The notes under the pieces: model-generated
Told to the model about the DNA's origin: nothing
The model's database searches: none
What the model saw: the letters and a program-made list of their open reading frames with translations, nothing else
Shown: positions 36,103-46,862 of the stretch, piece after piece
Numbering within the stretch: position 1 is the stretch's first letter
Layout: each line of letters starts with the position of its first letter
Source: Sporobolomyces roseus
Lineage: Eukaryota > Basidiomycota > Microbotryomycetes > Sporidiobolales > Sporidiobolaceae
Assembly: GCA_016617785.1 (NCBI GenBank)
Contig: JADILM010000004.1
Location: forward strand, 1,922,001-1,986,000
Reading direction: 5' to 3'
DNA length: 64,000 nucleotides
Translations under genes and position numbers: made by a program

Positions 36103-36840
36103 TCAGCGATGTTGCACACGAGCTTGACTACGTCGCAAGTCCTGATCGGTATCCACAGAGGTATCGCTATCGCTTTCCGTCATCGTCGAAACTGTGAACC
36201 CAAATCATCCGCACATCAGTTCCAGCTAGAAACGATGAATCGGAATGCGGGAGCTCACCTTGCCTCAGTAGTCCCTCTCTCTCACTCCTTCTCTTCCCCT
36301 TCCTCTCTTTCCTCACCCCGATTTTCTCCCCAGGAAACAACAATTCCAACTCAGGATCACTCCTTCCCGCTCCCAATCCGAGACTAGACTCACTACTACT
36401 CCCCTCATCGTCCTCTATCACTTCCCTCATCTTCTGTGCCTGAATCAAGACGCACGAGAACCCAGTCACGAGAATCAAGAGGAGGATTATTGTTGAAAAC
36501 CCAACTGTCGCTGTTAACCTCAAGCGAACGATCAGGTCAAATGATGTGAAGGAGAGAGGGGATGGGAGGACGTACCGAGCATAGTGAATGAGTAATTGGA
36601 ATAATCTTGTCCTGCTGCATAAGCTTCGAGAGTCGAATTCTTCGAGCTTGACGAAACGGGAGCGACCGTGGAACTCGATACAATTGCTGCAGGTGAGGAC
36701 GCGTAGATGATTGCGTAGATCGTTGTAGTTGCTAGAGCTTGAGGAGGGGAGAAAGTGGAGGATGGCAAGGAGGTGAGGGAAACAGAAGAATGGAGAGGAT
36801 TAGTGTTGGAGACTGAGGAGAAAATGGAATCGAGATCCAT
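36103..36840 (-). CDS. Small single-pass membrane protein, unknown
   Basis: Three exons. Starts at 36840, MDLDSIFSSVSNTNPLHSSV. The first 80 residues are Ser/Thr-rich with NST and NYS glycosylation sites and no signal peptide. A single membrane helix follows (VGFSTIILLLILVTGFSCVL), then a cytosolic acidic and basic tail (EVIEDDEGSSSESSLGLG, GVRKERKGKRRSEREGLLRQ). The last exon (VSTMTESDSDTSVDTDQDLR) ends at 36103. The layout (Ser/Thr-rich outside, one helix, short tail) repeats that of the next gene downstream on the same strand, so the two may be distantly related, but I see no clear sequence match. An alternative start upstream (near 36987) would add a poorly supported N-terminus. Confidence 0.6.
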
Positions 36841-37350
36841 GAGGACGAGGAAGCTTGAGTCTGGTAGGTTAGTGAGCAGAAAGCAAGAGAAATGGAGGGG
36901 CTCGAAAGCAGAGGAAGCGAAAGTCCGATTTGCTCCGCGGTTTGAGTCTCGAAGAAGGGGGAAAGAGCGAAAGAACGAGTAACGCATTGCTGTACAAGCT
37001 GATACAGGGACGACATCTAGGGGGTAATCCGATATAGGAACAAACAGTTGGAAACGAAAAAAAGTCGGTACACCATAAAACGAGGCACGAGTCGAAGGGG
37101 AATGCGAAGAGCGAGGAGGAAAGAATAACGAAAGGAAAGCGATAGCGAGGGGTCGTGAGGACGTAGTGAAATCGGAAAAGGCGAAGTAGCGAGAGGAAAA
37201 GTGCGAGGTTGGGGAGGTGTTGTAGAATTGTCGAAAATGAGAATTGGTCGAGGGATGCTGTCAATGCTGTGTGGCCCGTCTTGCGCTGGACATTGCCGGC
37301 CTTCGCTATCCTCCTTTCCTTCGTCTCGGCGATGACTACACTCTCCTCGT
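36841..37350. other. Intergenic region, no gene seen
   Basis: About 510 bp between the small membrane protein start and the BUD20 3' end. Overlapping minus-strand frames here are Phe/Leu/Ser-rich with no domain features and read as chance. Confidence 0.35.
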
Positions 37351-37927
37351 CTACTCTGCCATAACTGCCTCTCCTTGCTTCTTTCGTTCCTCCTCTTCTT
37401 TCGCTTCCTTCTCCCTCCTCTTCGTGTACTCTCCCTTGTCCGTTCCACTGACTCCCGCCGCCCTCAATGACTCTTCGATCGTATAAGGTTCCTCTTCCAA
37501 CTTCTTCAATCGTCTCTTGTGAGGTTTGCCTCTGTTGTGAGTTTCAAGTGCAACTTCATCTGCGAAGTGTCTTGAGCAAGAAACGCAACCGAATTGACCG
37601 AGACCTATACTCGCATACTCCCTACTGTCAGTTCTATTGTTCGCCAGAGTCTAATAGCAGCAACTGAGGCTCACCTGGTAAATCCTCTAAGTCTTTCTTT
37701 GCTAAATCCTCTGCGAACTTTTGTTTACCTCCATCCTTCATATCTGCATGAATCTGATCCAACATCCTTCCAAACCGCTTTGCTTTGATCTCTGTACCCT
37801 GGTTCTTTTTGCTTTGTTTCGGTTGATTGAAGATATGCAAAGTTGATGAGCTAAACACTTCGAGTTGGGAGAGCAGGGTGAAGACTTACGGGTTTGACGG
37901 TGTTCTCGATCTTCTGTTGCGTCCCAT
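37351..37927 (-). CDS. BUD20: C2H2 zinc-finger 60S ribosome-assembly/export factor (Bud20/ZNF593)
   Basis: Three exons. Exon 1 encodes MGRNRRSRTPSNP. Exon 2 continues KKNQGTEIKAKRFGRMLDQI, HADMKDGGKQKFAEDLA and LEDLPG, and exon 3 has the single zinc finger. The spacing is C-x2-C (CVSC), then ETH-x5-H (ETHNRGKPH), followed by KRRLKKLEEEPYTIEESLRA, the family signature after the finger. The acidic/basic tail ends GEAVMAE at 37351. Bud20 joins late nuclear pre-60S particles and shuttles with them to the cytoplasm. Its start lies 146 bp from the uS11 start on the other strand, so two ribosome-related genes may share a promoter. An AAAG acceptor for exon 2 (about 37811) is needed for frame. Confidence 0.85.
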
Positions 37928-38073
37928 CTTGTCTGCTAGGTAGTCTGAATGAGTGAGGTGGAGAGAGTTTGGAGGGAGGTCGAGCAAGTTTTTTTTCCAA
38001 TTTCTTCTTCTCTCCTTTCTTCCCCTCCCTTCAGCGATCAGGCCAACCCTCAGCGTCCCTTAGATCCTCAGAA

Positions 38074-39082
<1,009 letters not shown>

Positions 39083-39470
39083 GCGCCTCGTTTATTCGAG
39101 TTCGTGTCAAAGAGTCGTTTACAACCCGACGGGAAAGCTTGGGGCGGAAGTTGTGTGTCAAACTGTTTCGGGTCAATCAAAGTGTTGGACTGTTTTTTTT
39201 GTTTGTTATGCCATTTCTTCTTCTTCTCTCCGTCTCTCACTTCTCGTCCCGTGCCGCGAGAGAGAATCCTCGGAACTAAGTCGGCGAGACGAAAGAGAGT
39301 GATGAGCTCAGGGAGTTGGAAGTTCCGGCTTCAAAGGAACTTTTTTTCTGATCGCTCAAAGCGCCTCCTCCGGTTTCGAAGCTCGCCTCCGAGCTTGCTC
39401 CATAGAATGGAAGGCGACGCTTGCTGATGAACAGCGAACTTGCAGGAGTCGGAGTCTTGAGATTTAGGTT
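39083..39470. other. uS11 3' region, no further gene seen
   Basis: 3' UTR and intergenic DNA between RPS14 and the next leader cassette, with poly-T and CTT tracts near 39190-39235. No gene was recognised. Confidence 0.35.
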
Positions 39471-39907
39471 CAAAGACTTGCGAAATTTCCTCTCTCTTCC
39501 TCCCTCATCACTTGACTACCTCGGATTCGCTTCAAACTTCGACTCGATATACTTCAAGCTACCTAGATACTATCAAGGTAAGCCTCAGCTCTTCTCTGGG
39601 GTTCAAGAGGGAGAGAAAGAAGGAAAAAGATGAGAGATTGTTGAATGAGGGGATTGGAAGTCAGCGACAAAGGTACGAGGAAGCTATCGCAGGGGGCGTA
39701 CCGTGCAAGGAGTATATGGGAGGCTATGTCGAGGTCCAGCTCGGTGGTAGAGGTGTTTGGGGAGAGGGGAGATTCTGCTCTCAAGTTCCTCAAAGTTGGG
39801 AAACGGTTCAAGTCAGTGATGGAGGCTACGAAGGTCCCTAGATCACAAGAGTATGCCGATAGCGTATGTACCATCATGGAGCTGATTCTTCGCTTTCTTT
39901 CTCGCAG
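39471..39907 (+). promoter_or_regulatory. Family-1 leader cassette, copy 3
   Basis: CTTGCGAAATTTCC starts near 39478. A noncoding leader exon of about 98 nt ends at 39577 (TACTATCAAG), the donor is GTAAGC, and a 330-nt intron (39578-39907) ends CTCGCAG immediately before the ATG at 39908. Internal blocks are TTGAATGAGGGGATTGGAAG (39645-39660 area), GTGCAAGGAGTATATGGGAG (39703-39723) and ACGGTTCAAGTC (39803-39815). Confidence 0.75.
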
Positions 39908-41255
39908 ATGTCATTCTCTTCACTTCCTCCTGAACTCGTCGATCAAATCGCTCTCTTCGTTGGCGCCGGCGAGAAAGGAAGACACAAAGGTAAGCAGCGA
40001 GAATTGATCTCTCCTGAAAATGTTGCCTCATTGACGCGCTATTTGAGCAGTACTCAACGTCAAGAACGTAGTCAACTTCTGCCTTGTCTCGAAGCAAACC
40101 GTCTCGTCAGCACGAGCTGCTCTCTACCGTCGACCTTTTGCCTGGCCAAACCCGTCACCTGACAGCTACACCTTCGGTGTCGGGCACCACAAGGCGGACA
40201 GTCTCCTGAGCGCTCTCGAGGGAAACGGTTACGCTCTCGGACGACTCGTACGCGGAACGTCTGGAATTGACGATTGGCTCAACAGTACCGGCAATGACAC
40301 TCAAATTCGAAAGTGGTATTATGCCGTTCTGCGCGCGTCTCCCAATCTACAACAGATCAGTCTTGATTTTACGACACCAACCGAATTGTCGGACGTCCTT
40401 CGAATCATCGCTATCCCGGATCATCCCAACTCTCAGAATTCCGCTTCCCAACCCACTATCTCCTCGTCAGCCCCATTATCTCGACTGCAATGTCTCGATT
40501 TCAACGACCGACGTTGGAAACGTCACGTGAATCCAGTCCGCATTCCCGATGTCTTCTCTACTTTCGGACGTTTCAAGTTCTCCGCGCTCGACACCGTCAA
40601 GTTCACACACGTATTCCCGAGCTCAGTACCGAGCGTCTCCACCTCTGTCTTCCCTTTCCCGATCAAACATTTCCACATCAAAACTATCTCAAACTATCTC
40701 GCCGAATCCATCGCCTTGTCCGGTGGCCTACTTTCTAATCTCGAAACCTTCAGCCTCGACTGTATCGCCATTGACGGATCGATCGACCTCACTCCCTTCA
40801 CGTCTATTCACGGCGCACATCTCCAAAAACTCAAACTCAATTTCAATGCTTTTCAGAAATACAACCAAACTATGCTGTCGGGATACGCAGCCTCGCTCCC
40901 GAACATCAGAGTTGCCCCTGGAAGCTTTCAATACTACCCTCTTCTCACCTCTCTCACCCTCAATAACACCCACGGTCCTTTGCTGCTCTTCCTCTCGACA
41001 CTCGCCAAATCTTCGCCTCTTCTTCGTACCCTCGATCTCACCAGCTCTCGCTGGATCTCCGATTCTGAACCTCTCTCGAACGCTCCCGACGAGATCTTCC
41101 CCGAACCTCAGATTCTTTCATCTCTCGACAAATTCAATTACCTCAACAACGTTCACTTCGGAACGTTGCCGACGGCGGATCAGGAAGGATATGGAAGATT
41201 GGTCAGCACTTTGGAATCGAGAGGAGTAAAGGTTCGCTTCGATTGTTGCGTCTGA
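39908..41255 (+). CDS. F-box/LRR-like protein, family 1
   Basis: Two coding exons. Exon 1 (from 39908) gives MSFSSLPPELVDQIALFVGA and joins at HK-VLNVKNVVNFCLVSKQTV (intron about 39989-40050, donor GTAAGC, acceptor GAGCAG). The body has ALYRRPFAW, YALGRLVRGTSGIDDWL, WYYAVLRASPNLQQISLDF, LRR-like strands, FPFPIKHFHIKTIS and FQYYPLLTSLTLNNTHGP. It ends with the family tail SSRWISDSEPLSNAPDEIF, LDKFNYLNNVHFGTLPT and GVKVRFDCCV. It has the same F-box-plus-leucine-rich plan as its relatives and is intact throughout. A Skp1/SCF substrate-adaptor role is inferred. The start is fixed by the leader intron acceptor abutting the ATG. Confidence 0.82.
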
Positions 41256-41687
41256 GATCGAATCGGACTAGGAGTACTCAGGAAGGAATGGATCGAGGTT
41301 ACGCTTGAGGGAAGTTTGAAGGAAGGACCCGCTTGTCAAAGAAGAGAAATGAAGAGTAGGATGTCGACGCAGTAGGAAGTTGCTTGTTCGTTCGGAAAAT
41401 GAAAATCTGTCTGTTTTCACCTTCTCGATGTCTCTAATCTCGTTCTCTCTTCGCTCTGGCGCTTAACAGCTCATCAATGACTCTCAGGTAGTAGAACAAC
41501 GATCGAGTGAGGTGGTCAGGCTTGAAGGAAACGAGCGAATAGCGGGAACTCGCGGGAGCTTCTCTGCAAGTTCGCGCTCGAATGCTTTTTCCGCCGTGCG
41601 AGATAGTCCGCTGAGCAGTATGCCGAGCTGAACAAGCAGCCATATGAGCTAGAAAGCGAGGAGATCAAAGCTATTTGAACTCCACCG
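41256..41687. other. Intergenic region between two family-1 genes
   Basis: About 430 bp holding the 3' UTR of the gene ending at 41255 and sequence before the next cassette. No gene was recognised. Confidence 0.35.
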
Positions 41688-42120
41688 ACTTGCGAAATTT
41701 CCTCTCTCTTTCTCACCTTCCACTCGATCACCTCAGATTCGCCCAAGACTCCAGCTCGAGATACTGCAAAATATTCAGATACTACCAAAGTAAGTCTCGG
41801 CTCTTCTCTGAGGTTCAATAGGGAGAAGATGGAGGAGCGAGATGAAACGGTTGAATGAGGGGATTGGAAGGCAGTGGTAAAGGTAGGAGGGGACCTCTAC
41901 GAGGGCGCATACTGTGTAAGGAGTATATCGAACCCTATGGAATGGCCTAGCTCGGTGTTAGAGGTCTCTGGAGAGGGACGAATTTGCTCCACTCCTCGAA
42001 ATTGGGAACGGAATCAATCAGTCATACGAAAGGGACAAGTGGAGGCTGCTGTATCGCGAGGTGTAAGAGATGAAGTTGTAGTGAACGTGAAGCTGATCTT
42101 CCGCTGGTGTCGCTTCGCAG
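41688..42120 (+). promoter_or_regulatory. Family-1 leader cassette, copy 4
   Basis: CTTGCGAAATTTCC near 41689, a leader exon ending TACTACCAAA at 41789, donor GTAAGT at 41790, and a 331-nt intron ending TTCGCAG directly before the ATG at 42121. Blocks GTTGAATGAGGGGATTGGAAG (41849-41869) and GTAAGGAGTATATCG (41917 area) match the other copies. Confidence 0.75.
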
Positions 42121-43446
42121 ATGTCGTTCTCGTCACTTCCCGAAGAACTCCTCGATCAAATCTGCTCATACTTGACCAAGAATGTCGCTAGCAACTACGA
42201 AGACTGTGAGCCTTTGCGTCGGAAGCTTCTTACGTATTCATGCTGAGCGAAGAACTGTGTCGCAGTCATCGACCGAGCATCTCTTTTCGCCCTCTGTCTC
42301 GTTTCGCGTCAGACTCTCGCTCCAGCCCGACGAACACTCTATCGCAAACCATTCGAAACATCGTACGGTCCCGACGTCATGAACCTCGAACAGGCCTCGT
42401 CGCTCCTCGCTGCTCTCGAAGCCAATGGAAACGCTCTCGGTCAACTTGTTCGCGACACCAATGGCCTCGTGTTCTTGCGCACCATCCTGACTCGAGCTTC
42501 CTCCGACTACAAATGGACCCCATCAGAATACTTCGAGAAGGTCCTCAAGGCGTGTCCGAAGCTCCGAAACGTCGATCTCTGCTTTTCGTCGCAAAACGAA
42601 ATCATGGATCAACTCCAGGCTCTCACACTTACGTCTCCTCGCTCATCAAACGGGAGCTCGCCCAGAATGACGTCGACTCTCCGCAATGTACAGTTTTAGG
42701 GAGACCCTGGTGGTTCATCCAATCCTGCCGTCGATTTCGCCGTCATCTTTGAAGCTCTCGGTCAATCGCCCATGGATATTTTGGATGAATTGTGCTTTAA
42801 GAGAGTAAAATGGAGACACACCGAAGGTCTCGACTCAGCGGCACCAGCCTTCCCTCTTCCCGTCAGATCGCTACACTTGTTGGATGCGGTCACCTCGGGC
42901 GGGTCGATACTCCCGTTCTTCCCTCGTCAAACTTCGACCCTACAACATCTGTCTATCTCTACGGTCAACCTTGATCTCGTTGCCCTTGCATGTATCGTAG
43001 GAACCGATCTTCGAGACCTCGTCATTATTTTTGGCGGAAGCCCTCGTGTGACTTCCTTGTCGACGTACGCAACGGCTCCCGATTCCCCACGACTTCCGCC
43101 CGGAGCCTTTCAAACCTATCCTCTACTCACATACCTCCACCTCATGTACACTCACGGTCCTTCCCTCGCTCTTCTCGAAACTCTCGTCAAGTCGTCCCCT
43201 CTACTCGCCGATATCAGCTTTGGCTATTCGCGCTGGGTCTGTAGCTATCACCTACTCTTCAATTCTCCCGACGAAATCTTCCCCGAACAAGAAACCGTCG
43301 CGGAGCTCAAGAAATTCCATCATCTCTCTTTCATTCACCTTGGTCAACTCCCGACCACCGACGAGCTCAAATACGAGGGAATGAAGGAGGAGCTGGAGAG
43401 GTCGAGAATTAATGTGGTGTATCAGATCTGTGAGGAAGCAGAGTAG
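42121..43446 (+). pseudogene. F-box/LRR-like protein, family 1, with one in-frame stop
   Basis: Exon 1 MSFSSLPEELLDQICSYLTK joins to VIDRASLFALCLVSRQTLAP across an intron with donor GTGAGC (about 42207-42266). The reading frame then matches the family through ALGQLVRDTNGL, KACPKLRNVDLCF and STLRNVQF, where a TAG lies at 42697-42699. The same frame continues with GDPGGSSNPAVDFAVIFEAL, FPLPVRSLHLLDAVTSGG, FQTYPLLTYLHLMYTHGP, YSRWVCSYHLLFNSPDEIF and HLGQLPTTDELKYEGM to a stop at 43446. Both halves are in one frame with no splice signals around the stop. It is either a single-base nonsense mutation, a readthrough case or a sequencing error. The rest of the gene shows no decay. Confidence 0.65.
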
Positions 43447-43817
43447 CTTGAGTAGGAACGATTTAAATTTGAAGGCAGTAACCGCGGTTGGCGGCGGAAG
43501 CATGAATCTGAACGTAGAGGTGAGAACGAGGGACAGGTGCACGGGAATGTATGCGAATCAAACAACTTCTCTATCCCTTGCCTCGAGATTTTGACGAGAA
43601 TCGAGAAATCAAGAGACAACTTTTCTGTGAATAGCTACGAACGAATGATTACAACAAAGTAAAGCTAGTGTTCCGAACGTGAGATAGGGGAAAAGCTGCT
43701 ACAGATCGACAATGCGGTGAATGTACGAAAATAGTAAAATGCGAGTCGAAAGAGAGTAGATACAGGAAAGATAGAGTAGATGTCAACGAGGAGAGAGAAA
43801 GCAGAGGTGAAAGCGAT
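43447..43817. other. Convergent intergenic region
   Basis: 3' ends of the family-1 gene (plus strand) and the PY-motif gene (minus strand). No gene was recognised. Confidence 0.35.
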
Positions 43818-44988
43818 TTATGCGAGAGGATGAGGTCGAGTGATGACGGGCTGATGCGAGTGTTCTTCAGTAGTATCGACGTTCTGTGAGGACGATGGTC
43901 GAGAAGTTGGAGTATTCGAAGTCGAAGGTTCTCCATTCTCCCCCTCACTCGCACTCCCGTCATCCTCACTATCCGTCTCATCCTCTTTGATGCCCTCTGC
44001 AACCTGCAGCACTTCCTCCCCCTCCGCCTTCTTCTTAGAGTAAACGGGTAGTCCCAGCCCCTCGTCTCTCTCCCTCTCCCTTCTCCTCCTTTCCCTTCTT
44101 CTCTCCCTTCTCACTCGTCTCCTTTCGTCTCTTTCCCTCTGAGCAGCTTCCGCAGCATTGACAATGTCCCTCGGTCCATTCGATTCCGATCGACTCAACC
44201 CTCGACTTCGCCCAACGAGTAATCCAGCATCCGACAGAGCTCGTTGAATGGCAGTAGCTCCTCTTCGACGATTCGTTTGATTCTCTTCTGCTAAGACTTG
44301 GGCGGTCGCTTCAGGGGATGAAGCTTGTCGCATCGAAATTCCGAAATAATCTTCATTCGGATCGGGGTTTCGAGGTTGTGCGGCTCCTGAGGCGGGAATC
44401 GAACTGGTTTGAGGAGTAGGTAGTTCTGAAGGGGTACGTTTGAAGCGGGATGAGAAGCGGGAAAGGAAAGAAGGCCGATGTTGTACCGCGGGAGGAGGAA
44501 CTTGGAGGATTGGAGGAGCGAGAGTTGTAGGTCGATCATCGTCGTAAGCTGGAGGAGGTGGTTCGGTTGATTCTAGTGGTGCGCCAGAGTAACCTCGTTC
44601 TTGTAAATCGACGGTATCGGTAGAGAACCTTCTCCTATCTTCTGATTGTAAACCTCCCCATTGAGTCGTTCCTCTTCTTCCGGCTACTCGTAATCCTAAT
44701 GCCTCTTGTTGCGCACTACGCATCCTTCGAGCTCTTCGTAAGAACATGAGTCGGAATAAGGTTGATAAAGCCAAGATTGCGAGAATACTGGGAAATCGGG
44801 ATCAGTCAGCGAGATCAGAGGAGAGTGATGATAGGTGGGACTCACACTACGATGGCATACTTCCATAATGCACTCCTGCTATCGTTGTTCTCTTGACTTG
44901 CACTTCCTTGAGTTTGTGGAGAGGCGGAGATCGATGATGAAGCTCCTGCATTGGTTGTACCGTACAACGCTTGACGAGGTTCCAACAT
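43818..44988 (-). CDS. Single-pass membrane protein with PY motifs (Rsp5-adaptor-like)
   Basis: Two exons. Exon 1 starts at 44988, MLEPRQALYGTTNAGASSSI. A membrane helix spans the exon junction (SALWKYAIVV joined to ILAILALSTLFRLMFL), followed by basic RRARRMR. The cytosolic part is long and disordered. It has a PPxY motif (PPPPAYDDD) and a second LPVY site, the ligand type for the WW domains of Nedd4/Rsp5 ubiquitin ligases. A highly basic run of RRER repeats is followed by an acidic SEDDGSASEGENGEP stretch near the C-terminus. One N-terminal helix plus PY motifs is the layout of Rcr1/Rcr2-type Rsp5 adaptors in yeast. That assignment is inference; no longer similarity is claimed. Confidence 0.7.
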
Positions 44989-45155
44989 CCTCACTCTAGT
45001 GTTTGGGTGAATCGTAGAGTAGAGCGTGATCAGGGAGAGAGGAAGGAAGGGTGAAGTGGGACTTGGCGGAAAATAATCCAAAAAATCGAACGAGGACACA
45101 GACGACGGGCCACGGTAGGATTCGGACCCGCGCAGCGTGAGAGTGATCTTCGCAG

Positions 45156-45161
45156 TATAAA
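45156..45161 (+). promoter_or_regulatory. TATA box of PMP3
   Basis: TATAAA in CGCAGTATAAAGTGCG, 141 bp before the PMP3 start codon. The position allows a leader of roughly 110 nt. It is a reasonable match for a regulated small gene, judged by motif and spacing only. Confidence 0.45.
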
Positions 45162-45301
45162 GTGCGCGTGGCAGCAAGCCCGAAAAGAGAGACTTGCCGC
45201 AAACTTCACCTGCAAACTTCTCTTGATTCTTTACCTTTCACTTCCCATCTCTCAATTTCACTCAACTCACCTCAAACAAAACCAAACAAGTTCTTACAAA
45301 C

Positions 45302-46030
45302 ATGCCTTTCACTGCCTCTGACATGTAAGTCTCCTATCAAATCTCAATCTAAACTTGGGGATTTCGACTGATACCTCGCTCTTTCGACCGCTCCTCCCCT
45401 CTTCCTTCCCTCACCCTGCAATCGTTGCGAAAAATGAAAAAGCTGCAAGATCGTCCTTGCTGTTCTCCTCGTAAGTCTTTTGACTTAGCGTCTCAAGCGA
45501 CACTTCGCCGAATTCGACCTTCAACCTCCTGTTCCTGGCCTCCTACCGCCTTGAGCACCTCGGCCGTACCACCAAGAGCCACAGAGACTATACCGCTATC
45601 AGCTGGAGGTATCCGGCGTTCGATTTCGCTCAACAAGATCGAATTTTCCCCTGAAATAAATACTAATGACGTACCTCGATATCTTTCACAGCCCCCTCTT
45701 GGTGTATTCCTCGAGCGTGGTTGCGCTGCTGATTTCTGGATCAATGTAAGCACTCTACCCTTATCACGTTCCCCGGAAGTGAGATTGACGTCGAGTCGTT
45801 TTCGAAAATAGGTCCTCCTGTGAGCTAACTTCTTCGTCTTGCTTTCCTCTTGTTTTACTGACGATGCTTGCACGTTACAAGTACTGTATTGGGTTACATT
45901 CCGGGTATCATCCACGCCCTCTACATCATCCTCAGTATGTTTTGCGAAAACTTCCCTCGGTCGAATTCACGATTCGATCGAAAAACTTTAATGCTAACCT
46001 CTTTGTTTTCCCTCTTAAACAGAATACTAA
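45302..46030 (+). CDS. PMP3: Plasma membrane proteolipid 3 (Pmp3 / UPF0057)
   Basis: Six exons for a 57-residue protein: 45302-45324, 45443-45470, 45692-45745, 45812-45819 (8 nt), 45882-45934 and 46023-46030 (8 nt), 174 nt in all. The product reads MPFTASDICKIVLAVLLPPL, GVFLERGCAADFWINVLLTV and LGYIPGIIHALYIILKY, matching the family length and its two membrane helices. Pmp3 proteins are small hydrophobic plasma-membrane proteins that affect membrane potential and salt tolerance. Introns are far longer in total than exons. All junctions keep frame; the 8-nt internal exon codes for VL plus part of L and is required to rebuild the conserved INVLLTVLGYIPG segment. Confidence 0.92.
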
Positions 46031-46862
46031 ACGGATCATCAACGTCTACACGACACCACCACGATGATTCCCAAACGCTTGAACCTGAACACAAACGATT
46101 CTCTGCTTGATTCCCATTTTTCGCTTCTCTTACTTTTTGACCGCCTTAATTCTCCTCCTCCCTCCTCCTTCTACTCTTCTACTCAGTTCCCCTTTTTGTT
46201 TCATGTAGTTAGCATTCCTGAATGAATCGTTTCCTTTTCGAATCTCCGGCAGCGCTGGCCGCGAGTCCGGGCCATATTCTGCCAGAGACCGCGACCCGTC
46301 TCGGTCTCTACCAGGCCTCCTAAGATTCTGACGTGCCCGCATGCACGGATAAGTGAGGTTGAACCTATCTGATAAGCTTGATGTTCTGATTCGAGGAATT
46401 GCTCTCGTTCTCAAATCGACCCTGATTCTCGCCCGCAAGCTAACGAAAGCACGAATGCTCGCATAAGGCGCTCAAATCCATAGAAGCAGTATCCAGATGC
46501 TCAGCAAGCGTGTTAGAGCGTCGTAGGAGGCTCGATTTCGAGTTCTGCGATTGATCGGATATAGACGTCTTTGACCATCTCGCGGCGTTTGAGCTCCCCA
46601 CGCTCTCGCCCGCTTAACGGCTTCTCGAGACGAATATCTCAAGATGCTCAGTTCTCGTTTGATAGCGCTTCTGTACCAGTAGTCAAAGATAAAATGCTCT
46701 ACAGAACAAGATCTGCGAAAAGCCAAAACGAAAGACTTGTTTCTCGAATATGTGCAGATTTCTAGCTTCTGGACAGTCGACTGAACAACAAACATCAGTA
46801 AGTACAGCGTTGAGTGTGACCCCAGCGTCGATCCGGAGAGTACACAAAATCGAAAACTCACA
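46031..46862. other. Intergenic region with a short inverted repeat
   Basis: About 830 bp with no recognised gene. A 7-bp inverted repeat, GAGACCG ... CGGTCTC, spans about 46284-46307. Overlapping minus-strand frames are rich in Arg with no domain features. The stretch 46250-46560 is slightly richer in G and C than its surroundings. Confidence 0.35.

Noticed and set aside
36869..37264. Minus-strand frame of about 130 codons between the small membrane protein and BUD20
   Set aside because: Phe/Leu/Ser-rich, no domain, overlaps other equally long frames, and no splice or promoter support.
45090..45180. tRNA-like stretch on the minus strand (B-box-like GGTCCGAATCC and a 6-bp GCCACG/CGTGGC pairing)
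   Set aside because: The T stem has a mismatch, no A box or D arm fits, and no anticodon stem forms. The region is better explained as the PMP3 promoter with a TATA box.
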